From Bacteroidota bacterium (lineage in GTDB: Bacteria > Bacteroidota > Bacteroidia > Palsa-948): a stretch of DNA of 39,727 nt. The position numbers were made by a program, and so were the translations under genes. Where the stretch lies: NCBI GenBank assembly GCA_004297845.1, contig SCSP01000129.1:1-39727 (forward strand), written 5' to 3'. The notes below the pieces were generated by a model that made no database searches, was not told where the DNA came from, and saw only the letters and a list, made by a program, of their open reading frames with translations. Of the stretch, positions 24,413 to 32,169 are shown piece by piece; position 1 is the first letter of the stretch; each line of letters starts with the position of its first letter.

Positions 24413-25192
24413 CTACGCTGTTATTCCGCGGATGATTCCTTCCTTGGAATCCCGGATAAACTTAACGATCAATTCCTTTTCAGGCGAAGCGGGCGCTTCC
24501 TGCTCAACAATATTAATGGCATTGGATACATTATAGCCCCGGACATAAATTGTTCGGTAAATGTCTTCTATTTGTAATACTCTCTCGTTGGAAAAACCTC
24601 TTCTTCTCAATCCTACTGAGTTCACTCCAATGTAAGAAAGTGGTTCGCGGGCGACTTTTACGTAAGGGGGCACATTTTTTCTCACCAACGAACCGCCCGT
24701 TACAAACGAGTGCGCTCCTATATGCACGAACTGCTGAACAGCAACCAATCCTTCCAGTATGGCCCATTCATCAATGTTGATATGCCCGGCAAGGTTCACG
24801 CTGTTGGCAAGGATAACATTGTTGCCGATAGCACAATCATGTGCAACATGTACATAGGCCATGAGAAGGCAATTGCTTCCTACAGAGGTTATCATTCTGT
24901 CCTTTGTCCCCCTGTTTATCGTTACAAATTCACGGATGGTTGTATTATCTCCTATCTGAACAGTAGATTCTTCTCCTGAAAATTTCAAATCCTGTGGAAT
25001 GGCAGAGATCACTGCCCCGGGAAATATTTTGCAGTTCTTACCTATTCGGGCGCCTTCCATGATAGTTACATGAGGGCCAATCCATGTGCCTTCTCCGATT
25101 TCTACATTACCATAAACAACAGCAAACGGAGAAACGGTAATGTTCTTGCCGAGTTTGGCGTTCTTATCTACGGACGAATTCGGAGAGATCAT
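24413..25192 (-). CDS. lpxA: UDP-GlcNAc acyltransferase
   Basis: A 259-residue left-handed beta-helix enzyme that transfers a 3-hydroxyacyl chain from ACP to the 3-OH of UDP-GlcNAc, the first step of lipid A synthesis. Hexapeptide repeats run from SSVDKNAKLGKNITVSPFAV to about residue 185. The catalytic His is in AYVHVAHDCAIGNN (His118, matching His125 of the E. coli enzyme). The C-terminal helical part follows. It is the last gene of the minus-strand lpxD-lpxC/fabZ-lpxA order, separated from lpxC/fabZ by a 77-base gap that holds a repeat. Its 3' end faces ribBA. Confidence 0.95.
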   Translation of the reverse strand: MISPNSSVDKNAKLGKNITVSPFAVVYGNVEIGEGTWIGPHVTIMEGARIGKNCKIFPGAVISAIPQDLKFSGEESTVQIGDNTTIREFVTINRGTKDRMITSVGSNCLLMAYVHVAHDCAIGNNVILANSVNLAGHINIDEWAILEGLVAVQQFVHIGAHSFVTGGSLVRKNVPPYVKVAREPLSYIGVNSVGLRRRGFSNERVLQIEDIYRTIYVRGYNVSNAINIVEQEAPASPEKELIVKFIRDSKEGIIRGITA

Positions 25193-25210
25193 AAGCGAAT
25201 ATACAATTTG

Positions 25211-25265
25211 TTGCCCCCCACCCTAAAGGGTGCTGTTGTATTTCTCCCTTTAGGGCAGGGGTTAC
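25211..25265. repeat. CCCTAAAGGG repeat between lpxC/fabZ and lpxA
   Basis: CCACCCTAAAGGGTG and, 10 bases on, TTGTATTTCTCCCTTTAGGG. The reverse complement of the latter, CCCTAAAGGGAGAAATACAA, is found exactly at 33152-33171. It splits the minus-strand lpx genes. Confidence 0.85.
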
Positions 25266-25269
25266 TTTA

Positions 25270-26730
25270 TCAATTAGGATTTACCGGCACCGCTGATGCA
25301 GAAGGAGTAGATTTCACCTTGATAATCTGTGCCAGCATATCGGCTTCCATCACTGCTTTTTCGTTCACATAGGCAGTACCCCGCATGCGGCATAATCCTC
25401 TGCGGATAGGCTCAAGCAGATGGAGAACAAAAATGACAGTATCACCGGGAACAACTTTGTTTTTAAATTTCGCGTTCTCAATTTTTAAAAAGTAAGTAAG
25501 ATAATTCTCAGGATCCGGAACGGTTTTAAGCACCAGCACCCCTCCTACCTGCGCCATAGCCTCGACCAGCAACACGCCAGGCATTACAGGGTTTCCGGGG
25601 AAGTGCCCACGGAAGTAATCCTCGTTCATGGACACATTCTTTACCCCTACTACATGCGTTGGGCTTAGTTCAAGAATTTTGTCGATTAGCAGAAAGGGAT
25701 CGCGGTGAGGCAAAAGCTTCATGATATCATTGATATCAAGCAACACTTTGTTTACATCGTACTTAGGTATTTCAGTAACTCTCCTGGCTTCCGCTTTTGC
25801 CTTTTCCTTTTCAGCATTGTCTTTTTTTATTCTCTCTTTAAAAATCTTGGCGAATGAAACATTCCCAGCGTGTCCCGGTCTTGCGGCCAGGATATGTGCT
25901 TTCACAGGCATTCCGATGAGAGCAAGGTCTCCTACAATATCGAGCAGTTTATGGCGTGCCGGCTCGTTGTAATAATGCAGCTGCGTATTGTTCAGCACTC
26001 CCCTGCCCTTTATTTCTACATCGGGTTTATTGAATACCTTCCTGAGATGCGCCAGGTCTTCATCCGGAACCGGTTTATCAACTAAGACGATGGCATTATC
26101 CAGGTCACCGCCCTTGATGAGGTTATGTTTCAAAAGCATTTCCAGTTCATGCAAAAAAACAAAGGTCCTGCACATGGCAATTTCTTCTTTGAACTCTCCC
26201 ACTTTGTAAATATGCGCGTGCTGCGTTCCAAGCACTTCGGAATTATAATCCACCATCACCGTTAAACGAAATTCTTCCTGTGGAACAGCAAGCATCTCCA
26301 CATGTTTTACATTATCTTCGTAACTGAGAATGGATGTAAGTTCAAAGTAAATACGTTCTGCATTTTGTTCCACAATGCCGGCTTTTTCCAGCGCTTCGAT
26401 AAAAGGCATGGAACTTCCGTTCATGATGGGCATTTCCGGGCCGGTTACTTCGATAAGACAGTTGTCAATTTCCATTCCTACCAGCGCAGCCAGCACATGC
26501 TCGGTAGTATGAACTCGGGCTCCGTTTTTTTCAAGAGTTGTGCCATGATCAGTAGAAATTACATAATCAGCATCCGCATCAATGATGGGCTTGTCAGGCA
26601 TATCTACCCTTTGAAATTTGTACCAGTAGTTTTCGGGAGCAGGTTTGAAAGTGAGAGACACTTTTGCTCCGGTGTGAAGTCCCACTCCGGAAACAGTAAC
26701 GGGCGCCTTAATTGTTCTTTGTTTTGCCAT
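25270..26730 (-). CDS. lpxC/fabZ: fused LpxC deacetylase / FabZ dehydratase
   Basis: A 486-residue fusion typical of Bacteroidota. The N-terminal part (about 1-300) is LpxC, the zinc deacetylase that commits UDP-3-acyl-GlcNAc to lipid A: HTTEHVLAALVG (His78), HKLLDIVGD (His260, Asp264) as further Zn ligands, and LAARPGH. A charged linker (about 300-330) leads to FabZ, the 3-hydroxyacyl-ACP dehydratase of fatty-acid synthesis, with MKLLPHRDPFLLIDKIL and GHFPGNPVMPGVLLVEAMAQ (His376, Glu390 catalytic). Joining the two ties lipid A and fatty-acid flux. A candidate -7 box lies 11 bases before the ATG, so it may have its own promoter within the cluster. Confidence 0.95.
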   Translation of the reverse strand: MAKQRTIKAPVTVSGVGLHTGAKVSLTFKPAPENYWYKFQRVDMPDKPIIDADADYVISTDHGTTLEKNGARVHTTEHVLAALVGMEIDNCLIEVTGPEMPIMNGSSMPFIEALEKAGIVEQNAERIYFELTSILSYEDNVKHVEMLAVPQEEFRLTVMVDYNSEVLGTQHAHIYKVGEFKEEIAMCRTFVFLHELEMLLKHNLIKGGDLDNAIVLVDKPVPDEDLAHLRKVFNKPDVEIKGRGVLNNTQLHYYNEPARHKLLDIVGDLALIGMPVKAHILAARPGHAGNVSFAKIFKERIKKDNAEKEKAKAEARRVTEIPKYDVNKVLLDINDIMKLLPHRDPFLLIDKILELSPTHVVGVKNVSMNEDYFRGHFPGNPVMPGVLLVEAMAQVGGVLVLKTVPDPENYLTYFLKIENAKFKNKVVPGDTVIFVLHLLEPIRRGLCRMRGTAYVNEKAVMEADMLAQIIKVKSTPSASAVPVNPN

Positions 26731-26741
26731 ATTACAAATAA

Positions 26742-26749
26742 CAAATTTA
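26742..26749 (-). promoter_or_regulatory. candidate -7 box (TAAATTTG) of lpxC/fabZ
   Basis: An exact TAnnTTTG on the minus strand, 11 bases before the ATG. A TTG lies 15 bases upstream of it, somewhat closer than the usual -33 spacing. Confidence 0.35.
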
Positions 26750-26785
26750 GTGTTAAATCATCTGCAACTGAATTTCTCAGATTAA

Positions 26786-26830
26786 CACAGAAATAAATCT
26801 GTGGATATCTGTGGATATCTGTGCAATCTG
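26786..26830. repeat. ATCTGTGGAT tandem repeat before lpxC/fabZ
   Basis: Two full copies and a partial copy of ATCTGTGGAT (26797-26823), preceded by the related inverted word AACACAGA (26784-26791) and followed by CAATCTGTATCC. It occupies the gap between lpxD and lpxC/fabZ. Confidence 0.8.
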
Positions 26831-26834
26831 TATC

Positions 26835-27884
26835 CTATTTTTCTGCTGCTAATTTCAGTTCCTGTAATATCTTCTCCAGTGATTTTATTCTATCATTCAT
26901 ATCCGGGAAATTCCGGAACAAAACATAGGAACGTTTGTATTCGCCAATCGAAAACGCGGGCGATCCCTGCACCGTTGTATTTTCTTCCGAAATAGTATTT
27001 CCTATGCCTGACTGCGCAGCGATTTTGGTCCCATCCGCAATCGTGATATGCCCGACAATTCCAACCTGTCCGCCAATGATACAGTTCTTGCCAACCTTTG
27101 TAGAACCAGCCACTCCAGTCTGAGAAACAATGATGGTATTCTCCCCTATCTCAGCATTGTGGCCTATCTGTATCAGGTTGTCGAGCTTGGCCCCTTTGCG
27201 TATGATGGTAGAACCCAGCGTAGCGCGATCAATAGTGGTGTTGGAACCTATCTCCACATTATTTTCCAATATTACATTGCCCAGATGCTGCATTTTAAAA
27301 TTGCTGTCGTTATTGGGAGCGAAACCAAAACCATCGCTGCCTACAACAACGCCTGCATGAAGGGTGCAATTTTTGCCAATAACACATTCATGATAAACTT
27401 TTACGCCTGCATAAAGGATCGTGTTGTCTCCAATCACAGCATTATCTCCAACAAAAACACCGGGAAATAATTTTACGTTATTGCCAAGTTTTACATTCTC
27501 TCCCACGTAAGCAAAGGCGCCTACGTACACCTCTTTTCCGAGTGAAGCCGTTTTAGAAATAAACGAAGGTTGCTCAATGCCTGATTTATTATTCTTTGTC
27601 TGCTGACGCATCTCCAAAAGTTTTCCAAAAGCTACACGGGCATCGTCAACGCGTATCAGCGTGCAGGTTTTTTTGAGTGACTTTTCAGGTTTAAAATCTT
27701 TATTAACGATGACAACAGAAGCATCTGTTGAATAAACATATTGCTCATAAACAGGATTGCTCATAAAAGCCAAAGATCCCGGTCTTCCGTCCTCGATTTT
27801 AGAAAGGGAGTTGACAACAGTATCAGGATTGCCCTCCACTTTTCCATGGAGGAGAGAGGCTATCTGGCTTGCTTTGAATTCCAT
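26835..27884 (-). CDS. lpxD: UDP-3-O-acylglucosamine N-acyltransferase
   Basis: A 349-residue acyltransferase that adds the second hydroxyacyl chain to UDP-3-acyl-glucosamine in lipid A synthesis. The N-terminal uridine-binding domain (MEFKASQIASLLHGKVEGN, PGSLAFMSNPVYEQYV) is followed by the beta-helix of hexapeptide repeats (about 105-300), with the catalytic region QIGHNAEIGENTIIVSQTGVAG, then a C-terminal helix. It is first of the lpx run, behind the HD-phosphohydrolase gene on the same strand, 95 bases downstream of that gene's stop. Confidence 0.94.
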   Translation of the reverse strand: MEFKASQIASLLHGKVEGNPDTVVNSLSKIEDGRPGSLAFMSNPVYEQYVYSTDASVVIVNKDFKPEKSLKKTCTLIRVDDARVAFGKLLEMRQQTKNNKSGIEQPSFISKTASLGKEVYVGAFAYVGENVKLGNNVKLFPGVFVGDNAVIGDNTILYAGVKVYHECVIGKNCTLHAGVVVGSDGFGFAPNNDSNFKMQHLGNVILENNVEIGSNTTIDRATLGSTIIRKGAKLDNLIQIGHNAEIGENTIIVSQTGVAGSTKVGKNCIIGGQVGIVGHITIADGTKIAAQSGIGNTISEENTTVQGSPAFSIGEYKRSYVLFRNFPDMNDRIKSLEKILQELKLAAEK

Positions 27885-27908
27885 GAGTTACATTATGATA
27901 ACTATCAG

Positions 27909-27916
27909 CAAATTTA
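27909..27916 (-). promoter_or_regulatory. candidate -7 box (TAAATTTG) of lpxD
   Basis: An exact TAnnTTTG on the minus strand, about 24 bases before the ATG, same octamer as before lpxC/fabZ. A TTTTG lies 14 bases upstream, tighter than the usual -33 spacing. Confidence 0.35.
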
Positions 27917-27979
27917 GAGATTTTATATAGCAAAATACACCTAAGAAAAAATGAATTATCAATAGGTGGATGTTTACTA

Positions 27980-29224
27980 CTAAACAAGTTCCTTCGGATA
28001 GCACAAAAAGTACTTTTTCACTGTTTTCTGTAAAGCAGCAATGTAGGCCTGATCGGAGGCTTCGGTGATATCGGCAATTTTGCCGTCTTTAGAAAGGATA
28101 TTGATACGGATTTTATCGGGGCGATATGCATCATTCGTCACATCGTGCGAGAACACAAAATAATCCGCCTCCAAATCGCTCAGCTTATATTTTTCCTTCA
28201 CCTTCTTCTTGAGATCATTCACAAGGTCATCTGCAAATTTATCGGTCTGAATAACTGCTTTGTAAAGTTTTCTGTCCACCAGATTCTTACACAAAGTTGA
28301 GAGCGTAAAATCAGAATGGTTTGCCCAAACTTTTACAGAGGCAAAAACATCATTATCATCTAAGTCAGCAAACGTATTTAACAACTCGGGAGTTTTAGCA
28401 AAGGCTTTCTTATCGTATTGATTGTATAAAAACTCCTTCAATGCAGGCGTGCAAAATAGATCATGGCTGTTCTCTTTTGACTTTTGATTTGCTATTTCTT
28501 TTGCCCTTTTAAGTATATTAACTAAAAGATATTCTGCACTCAGCACCGTTTTGTGCAGATACACCTGCCAGTACATGATCCTGCGGGCAATGATGAAGTT
28601 CTCGATGGAATAAATTCCTTTTGCTTCAACAACTAATTCATCCTTTACAACATTCAGCATTTTGATGATGCGCTCCGAGCTGATGACACCTTCGGAAACA
28701 CCGGTGAAAAAACTGTCGCGGTTGAGATAATCCAAGCGATCCATATCCAGCTGACTGGAAACAAGCTGATGAAGGAATTTCTTTTTGTATGTATCACTGA
28801 ATATTTTAAGCGCTACCGATAGCTCTCCGTTAAATTCCTTATTCAACTTTTCCAGAAAGAGGACCGAAATATCCTCGTGAGATATTCCATGCACAAGGCT
28901 ATTCTCCAAAGCATGGGAATAAGGTCCGTGGCCTATGTCGTGCAGAAGAACCGCGATCAAAACACCTCTCTCCTCTTCTGCTGTAATCTCCACCTCTTTC
29001 GTCCTCAGTGTCTCAATCGCCATCATGGCGAGATGCATGGTGCCCATAGCATGCTGAAAACGGGTATGCAGAGCTCCGGGATAAACCAGACTAGTAAGCC
29101 CCAGCTGCCGTATCCTCTGCAGGCGCAGAAAGTACGGGTGGTTAATGATCTGATGGATAAAAGAATCAGGAACAGTGATAAATCCGTAAACGGGGTCGTT
29201 GAAAAGAATCTGCTTTTTACTCAT
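27980..29224 (-). CDS. HD-domain phosphohydrolase (dNTPase/SAMHD1-like)
   Basis: About 414 residues from ATG 29224 (MSKKQILFNDPVYGFI); an in-frame start at 29242 would add six residues and lie in a repeat. The HD metal site is spread over RFQHAMGTMHLAMM, LLHDIGHGPYSHALE (His-Asp pair) and SQLDMDRLDYLNRDSF, the pattern of SAMHD1/dGTPase-like enzymes that cleave (d)NTPs or related nucleotides. The substrate cannot be fixed. Its gene precedes lpxD; this neighbourhood is common in Bacteroidota as far as I recall. Upstream lies a repeat shared with the divergent porX promoter region. Confidence 0.88.
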   Translation of the reverse strand: MSKKQILFNDPVYGFITVPDSFIHQIINHPYFLRLQRIRQLGLTSLVYPGALHTRFQHAMGTMHLAMMAIETLRTKEVEITAEEERGVLIAVLLHDIGHGPYSHALENSLVHGISHEDISVLFLEKLNKEFNGELSVALKIFSDTYKKKFLHQLVSSQLDMDRLDYLNRDSFFTGVSEGVISSERIIKMLNVVKDELVVEAKGIYSIENFIIARRIMYWQVYLHKTVLSAEYLLVNILKRAKEIANQKSKENSHDLFCTPALKEFLYNQYDKKAFAKTPELLNTFADLDDNDVFASVKVWANHSDFTLSTLCKNLVDRKLYKAVIQTDKFADDLVNDLKKKVKEKYKLSDLEADYFVFSHDVTNDAYRPDKIRINILSKDGKIADITEASDQAYIAALQKTVKKYFLCYPKELV

Positions 29225-29230
29225 GATTTT

Positions 29231-29327
29231 CATGGTTACCAATTAACAAACCAACTACAAATGTTACGAATCACTCCCACGCCCTGATTAGTTATATTCG
29301 TAACAGATTCGTTGATTAGTAACCATG
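29231..29327. repeat. element with 13-bp inverted ends between HD gene and porX
   Basis: The left end CATGGTTACCAAT (29231-29243) and right end ATTAGTAACCATG (29315-29327) are inverted copies with one mismatch. Inside are ATGTTACGAATCACT and TATTCGTAACAGATTCG, also roughly inverted. No protein is encoded, and it separates two divergent genes. Confidence 0.75.
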
Positions 29328-29397
29328 GCAAAGATATACACTTAAGCAAATATTCACACAAATTCTGCGTTCCGTTTCTATTAGTAAATTAGCAACC

Positions 29398-30981
29398 ATG
29401 AATAAGATCAGCATCCTCTGGGCCGATGATGAGATAGATCTCCTCAAACCGCATATCCTCTTCCTGCAAGAAAAAGGATACGATGTAAAAACAGCGATCA
29501 GCGGAGATGAAGCTGTGGGAATGATCAAAGCCGAGACGTTTGATGTGGTGTTCCTGGATGAAAATATGCCGGGACTGAGCGGACTTGAAACCCTATCGAG
29601 AATTAAAGACTATCGCTCCGACCTGCCCATAGTGATGATTACCAAAAGTGAAGCCGAACAAATCATGGAGGATGCTATCGGCTCAAAAATATCCGATTAC
29701 CTGATAAAACCCGTTAACCCGAACCAGATACTGCTCTCGCTGAAAAAAATATTTGAAAACAAACGTCTGGTCTCTGAAAAAACAACTTCCAACTACCAGC
29801 AGGAGTTCCGGCAGATAGGAATGAGTCTGAGCGATGATCACAATGCAGAAAACTGGAAGGATATTTACAAGAAATTAGTTTTCTGGGAATTGGAATTGGA
29901 TAAATCCGATGACGAAAGCATGTCGGATATGCTGGCCATGCAAAAACAAGAGGCAAACGCAGCGTTCAGCAAATTCATTGAAGCAAATTATATTAAATGG
30001 CTGCATTCTCCCCTCTCCGCTGGGAAAGCCGGGGCTGAGGGCGCGCCTTTAATGTCCCATACCGTTCTCAAAAGCAAGCTCAATCCCCTTCTCGACAGAA
30101 AGGAACCCATATTCCTGGTGGTGATAGACAATCTGCGCTTTGACCAATGGAAAATGATAGAGCCAAAGATCAAAGAGTTATTTAAAGTGGAGGAAGAATC
30201 ACTTTATTACAGCATTCTTCCAACCGTAACCCAGTTTGCCCGCAACGCCTTGTTTGCAGGCCTTATGCCCAGCGAAATAGAAAAAATACGACCTGATCTC
30301 TGGAGGAACGAAGAAGACGAAGGAAGCAAGAACCAGTTTGAACAGGAGTTCATGAATGCACAGTTAAAGCGCTGGGGGCGAGACATCAAAAGTTCTTACC
30401 ACAAGATCGTAAACCATAACGAAGGCAAAAAACTGGCAGACAGCATCAGCAACCTGATGCAAAACAAACTGAACGTGATCGTGTACAATTTTGTGGATAT
30501 GCTCTCCCACGCACGTACAGAAATGGAAGTAATACGGGAACTGGCCGATGATGAATCAGCCTACCGCTCCCTAACCGTTTCATGGTTTGAGCACTCACCC
30601 CTGCATGATATCATTAAAAAAATAGCGGAGAAAAAAGGATCGCTCGTCATCACCACCGATCATGGCAGCATACGCGTCAGTGAGCCCTCTAAAGTGGTTG
30701 GGGACAAAAACACTTCCACCAACCTGCGCTACAAACAGGGAAAAAGCCTGAGCTACGAAAAGCGCGATGTGCTGGAAGTAAAAAACCCTGCTGATGCTTT
30801 CCTGCCCCGCATCAACGTAAGCACCACCTACATTTTTGCCAAGCAGGATAAATTTTTTGTCTATCCCAATAACTTCAACCACTACGCGCATTACTACCGA
30901 AACACCATACAGCATGGAGGAATTTCACTGGAGGAAATGCTGATTCCGTTTGTGACCTTGAGTGCGAAGCAGGTAATATGA
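29398..30981 (+). CDS. porX: PorX-type response regulator with PglZ domain
   Basis: A 527-residue protein: receiver domain (1-120) with acidic Asp10/Asp11 (WADDE), phosphoacceptor Asp54 (FLDENMPG), Thr82 and Lys104 (LIKPVNP); a helical linker; and a C-terminal alkaline-phosphatase-like PglZ domain with metal/active-site segments VVIDNLRFDQW (from about 240), FVDMLSHARTEME and ITTDHGSIRV. This is the PorX type, which with PorY and a sigma factor controls T9SS gene expression in studied Bacteroidota; neither partner is here. Residues about 204-217 (SPLSAGKAGAEGAP) come from an in-frame C-rich repeat between conserved KWL and MSHT. The end overlaps rlmN by four bases. Confidence 0.92.
   Translation: MNKISILWADDEIDLLKPHILFLQEKGYDVKTAISGDEAVGMIKAETFDVVFLDENMPGLSGLETLSRIKDYRSDLPIVMITKSEAEQIMEDAIGSKISDYLIKPVNPNQILLSLKKIFENKRLVSEKTTSNYQQEFRQIGMSLSDDHNAENWKDIYKKLVFWELELDKSDDESMSDMLAMQKQEANAAFSKFIEANYIKWLHSPLSAGKAGAEGAPLMSHTVLKSKLNPLLDRKEPIFLVVIDNLRFDQWKMIEPKIKELFKVEEESLYYSILPTVTQFARNALFAGLMPSEIEKIRPDLWRNEEDEGSKNQFEQEFMNAQLKRWGRDIKSSYHKIVNHNEGKKLADSISNLMQNKLNVIVYNFVDMLSHARTEMEVIRELADDESAYRSLTVSWFEHSPLHDIIKKIAEKKGSLVITTDHGSIRVSEPSKVVGDKNTSTNLRYKQGKSLSYEKRDVLEVKNPADAFLPRINVSTTYIFAKQDKFFVYPNNFNHYAHYYRNTIQHGGISLEEMLIPFVTLSAKQVI
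30007..30047 (+). repeat. C-rich repeat inside porX
   Basis: CTCCCCTCTCCGCTGGGAAA, GCCGGGGCTGAGGGCGCGCC. It resembles the other C-rich repeats in composition and order, and is read in frame without stops as SPLSAGKAGAEGAP. Confidence 0.7.
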
Positions 30982-32030
30982 TCCAAAAGAACATACGCGC
31001 CCTTTCCATAGACGAGATCAAAACCTTTTTCGAAAAGAAAGGGGATAAATCCTTCCGCGCCAAGCAGGTGTACGAATGGCTTTGGCAGAAATCAGCTCGT
31101 TCGTTCGAGGAAATGACCAATCTGCCGAAGGCAGCACGTGAAATGCTCAGTGAAAACTTTGTAATCAATACCGTGAACATTTCCACCTCGCAAATAAGCA
31201 AGGACAGAACCATTAAAAATGTTTTTAAATTGTACGATGGCAATATTGTAGAAGGTGTTTTAATCCCTACTGACAGCAGAATGACTGCCTGTATTTCTTC
31301 CCAGGCGGGCTGCTCTCTTACCTGCTCCTTTTGTGCAACAGGCAGGATGGACAATCTACGCAACCTGGGTGCAGATGAAATTTATGATCAGGTCGCAATT
31401 CTTCGGAAACAGGCAGAAGAAAAATACGACATTCCTCTTTCAAACATCGTGTACATGGGAATGGGAGAGCCTCTTTTGAATTACAAAAATGTTTTAGAAT
31501 CCGTGGAGAAAATCACCTCCCCCGAAGGACTGGGTATGTCCCCTCAGCGTATCACAGTCTCCACAGCCGGAATTGCCAAGATGATCAAAAAACTGGGCAA
31601 TGACGAAGTAAAATTCAATTTCGCGCTCTCATTGCACGCTGCCAATGATGAAAAACGAAACAAGATCATGCCCATCAACGAGCAAAACTCGCTCGCAGCG
31701 CTTGCCAGTGCACTCAGGTATTTTTACGAAAAGACCAACACACGGATTACCTATGAATACATTGTATTTAAAGATTTTAACGATGACATTGCAGATGCCA
31801 TCGAACTGGAAAAGTTCAGCCGGGTGGTGCCCTGCAAAGTGAATATCATTGAATACAATCCCATTGGAGATTCGGAATTTCAGCAGACCACAGCCGCGCG
31901 GTTGAATAAATTTGTAGACTGCCTCGAAAGCAAAGGCGTGATCGTTAACTTGCGCAGAAGCAGAGGGAAGGATATTGATGCGGCATGTGGGCAGTTAGCT
32001 AATAAAGGAAATTCTCAAAACCAGAAGTAA
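30978..32030 (+). CDS. rlmN: dual-specificity 23S rRNA/tRNA methyltransferase RlmN
   Basis: A 350-residue radical-SAM enzyme that makes 2-methyladenosine at A2503 of 23S rRNA and A37 of some tRNAs. The radical-SAM cluster motif is CSLTCSFC (Cys112, Cys116, Cys119); Cys105 and Cys337 (DIDAACGQL) correspond to the methyl-carrying and resolving cysteines Cys118/Cys355 of the E. coli enzyme. VYMGMGEPLLNYKNVL and LSLHAANDEKRNKIMPIN are further signatures. The start overlaps porX by four bases (ATGA), so the two are cotranslated. A set of palindromes follows its stop. Confidence 0.95.
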   Translation: MIQKNIRALSIDEIKTFFEKKGDKSFRAKQVYEWLWQKSARSFEEMTNLPKAAREMLSENFVINTVNISTSQISKDRTIKNVFKLYDGNIVEGVLIPTDSRMTACISSQAGCSLTCSFCATGRMDNLRNLGADEIYDQVAILRKQAEEKYDIPLSNIVYMGMGEPLLNYKNVLESVEKITSPEGLGMSPQRITVSTAGIAKMIKKLGNDEVKFNFALSLHAANDEKRNKIMPINEQNSLAALASALRYFYEKTNTRITYEYIVFKDFNDDIADAIELEKFSRVVPCKVNIIEYNPIGDSEFQQTTAARLNKFVDCLESKGVIVNLRRSRGKDIDAACGQLANKGNSQNQK

Positions 32031-32093
32031 GAACAATTGAACATTCGAACAATTGAATTTTGAATGTTCGTACTTCGATTGTTCGCTTGTTCG
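32031..32093. repeat. GAACAATTG-type dyad repeat after rlmN
   Basis: GAACAATTGAACATTCGAAC and TGAATGTTCG pair through the perfect 8-bp stem GAACATTC (32039-32046) / GAATGTTC (32062-32069). A further GATTGTTCGCTTGTTCG follows. It could stop transcription after rlmN, but no T-run follows the stem. Confidence 0.6.
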
Positions 32094-32104
32094 TCATTCA
32101 AAAT

Positions 32105-32168
32105 GGGTCTTTTTCCAGCATCTTTTCCCTATTCCTTATTTCCCTATACCTTATACCTTTACAACCCC
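32105..32168 (+). repeat. CCCTAT/CCTTAT pyrimidine-rich direct repeat
   Basis: TTCCCTATTCCTTATTTCCC, TATACCTTATACC: related short words directly before the polyprenyl synthase start. An in-frame upstream extension of that gene would read them as PIPYFPIPYTF. Confidence 0.45.
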
Positions 32169-32169
32169 A

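Noticed and set aside
32053-32169. 39-residue N-terminal extension of the polyprenyl synthase
   Set aside because: It is translated from repeat DNA (PIPYFPIPYTF) and precedes the normal start MASVEEIKAP.
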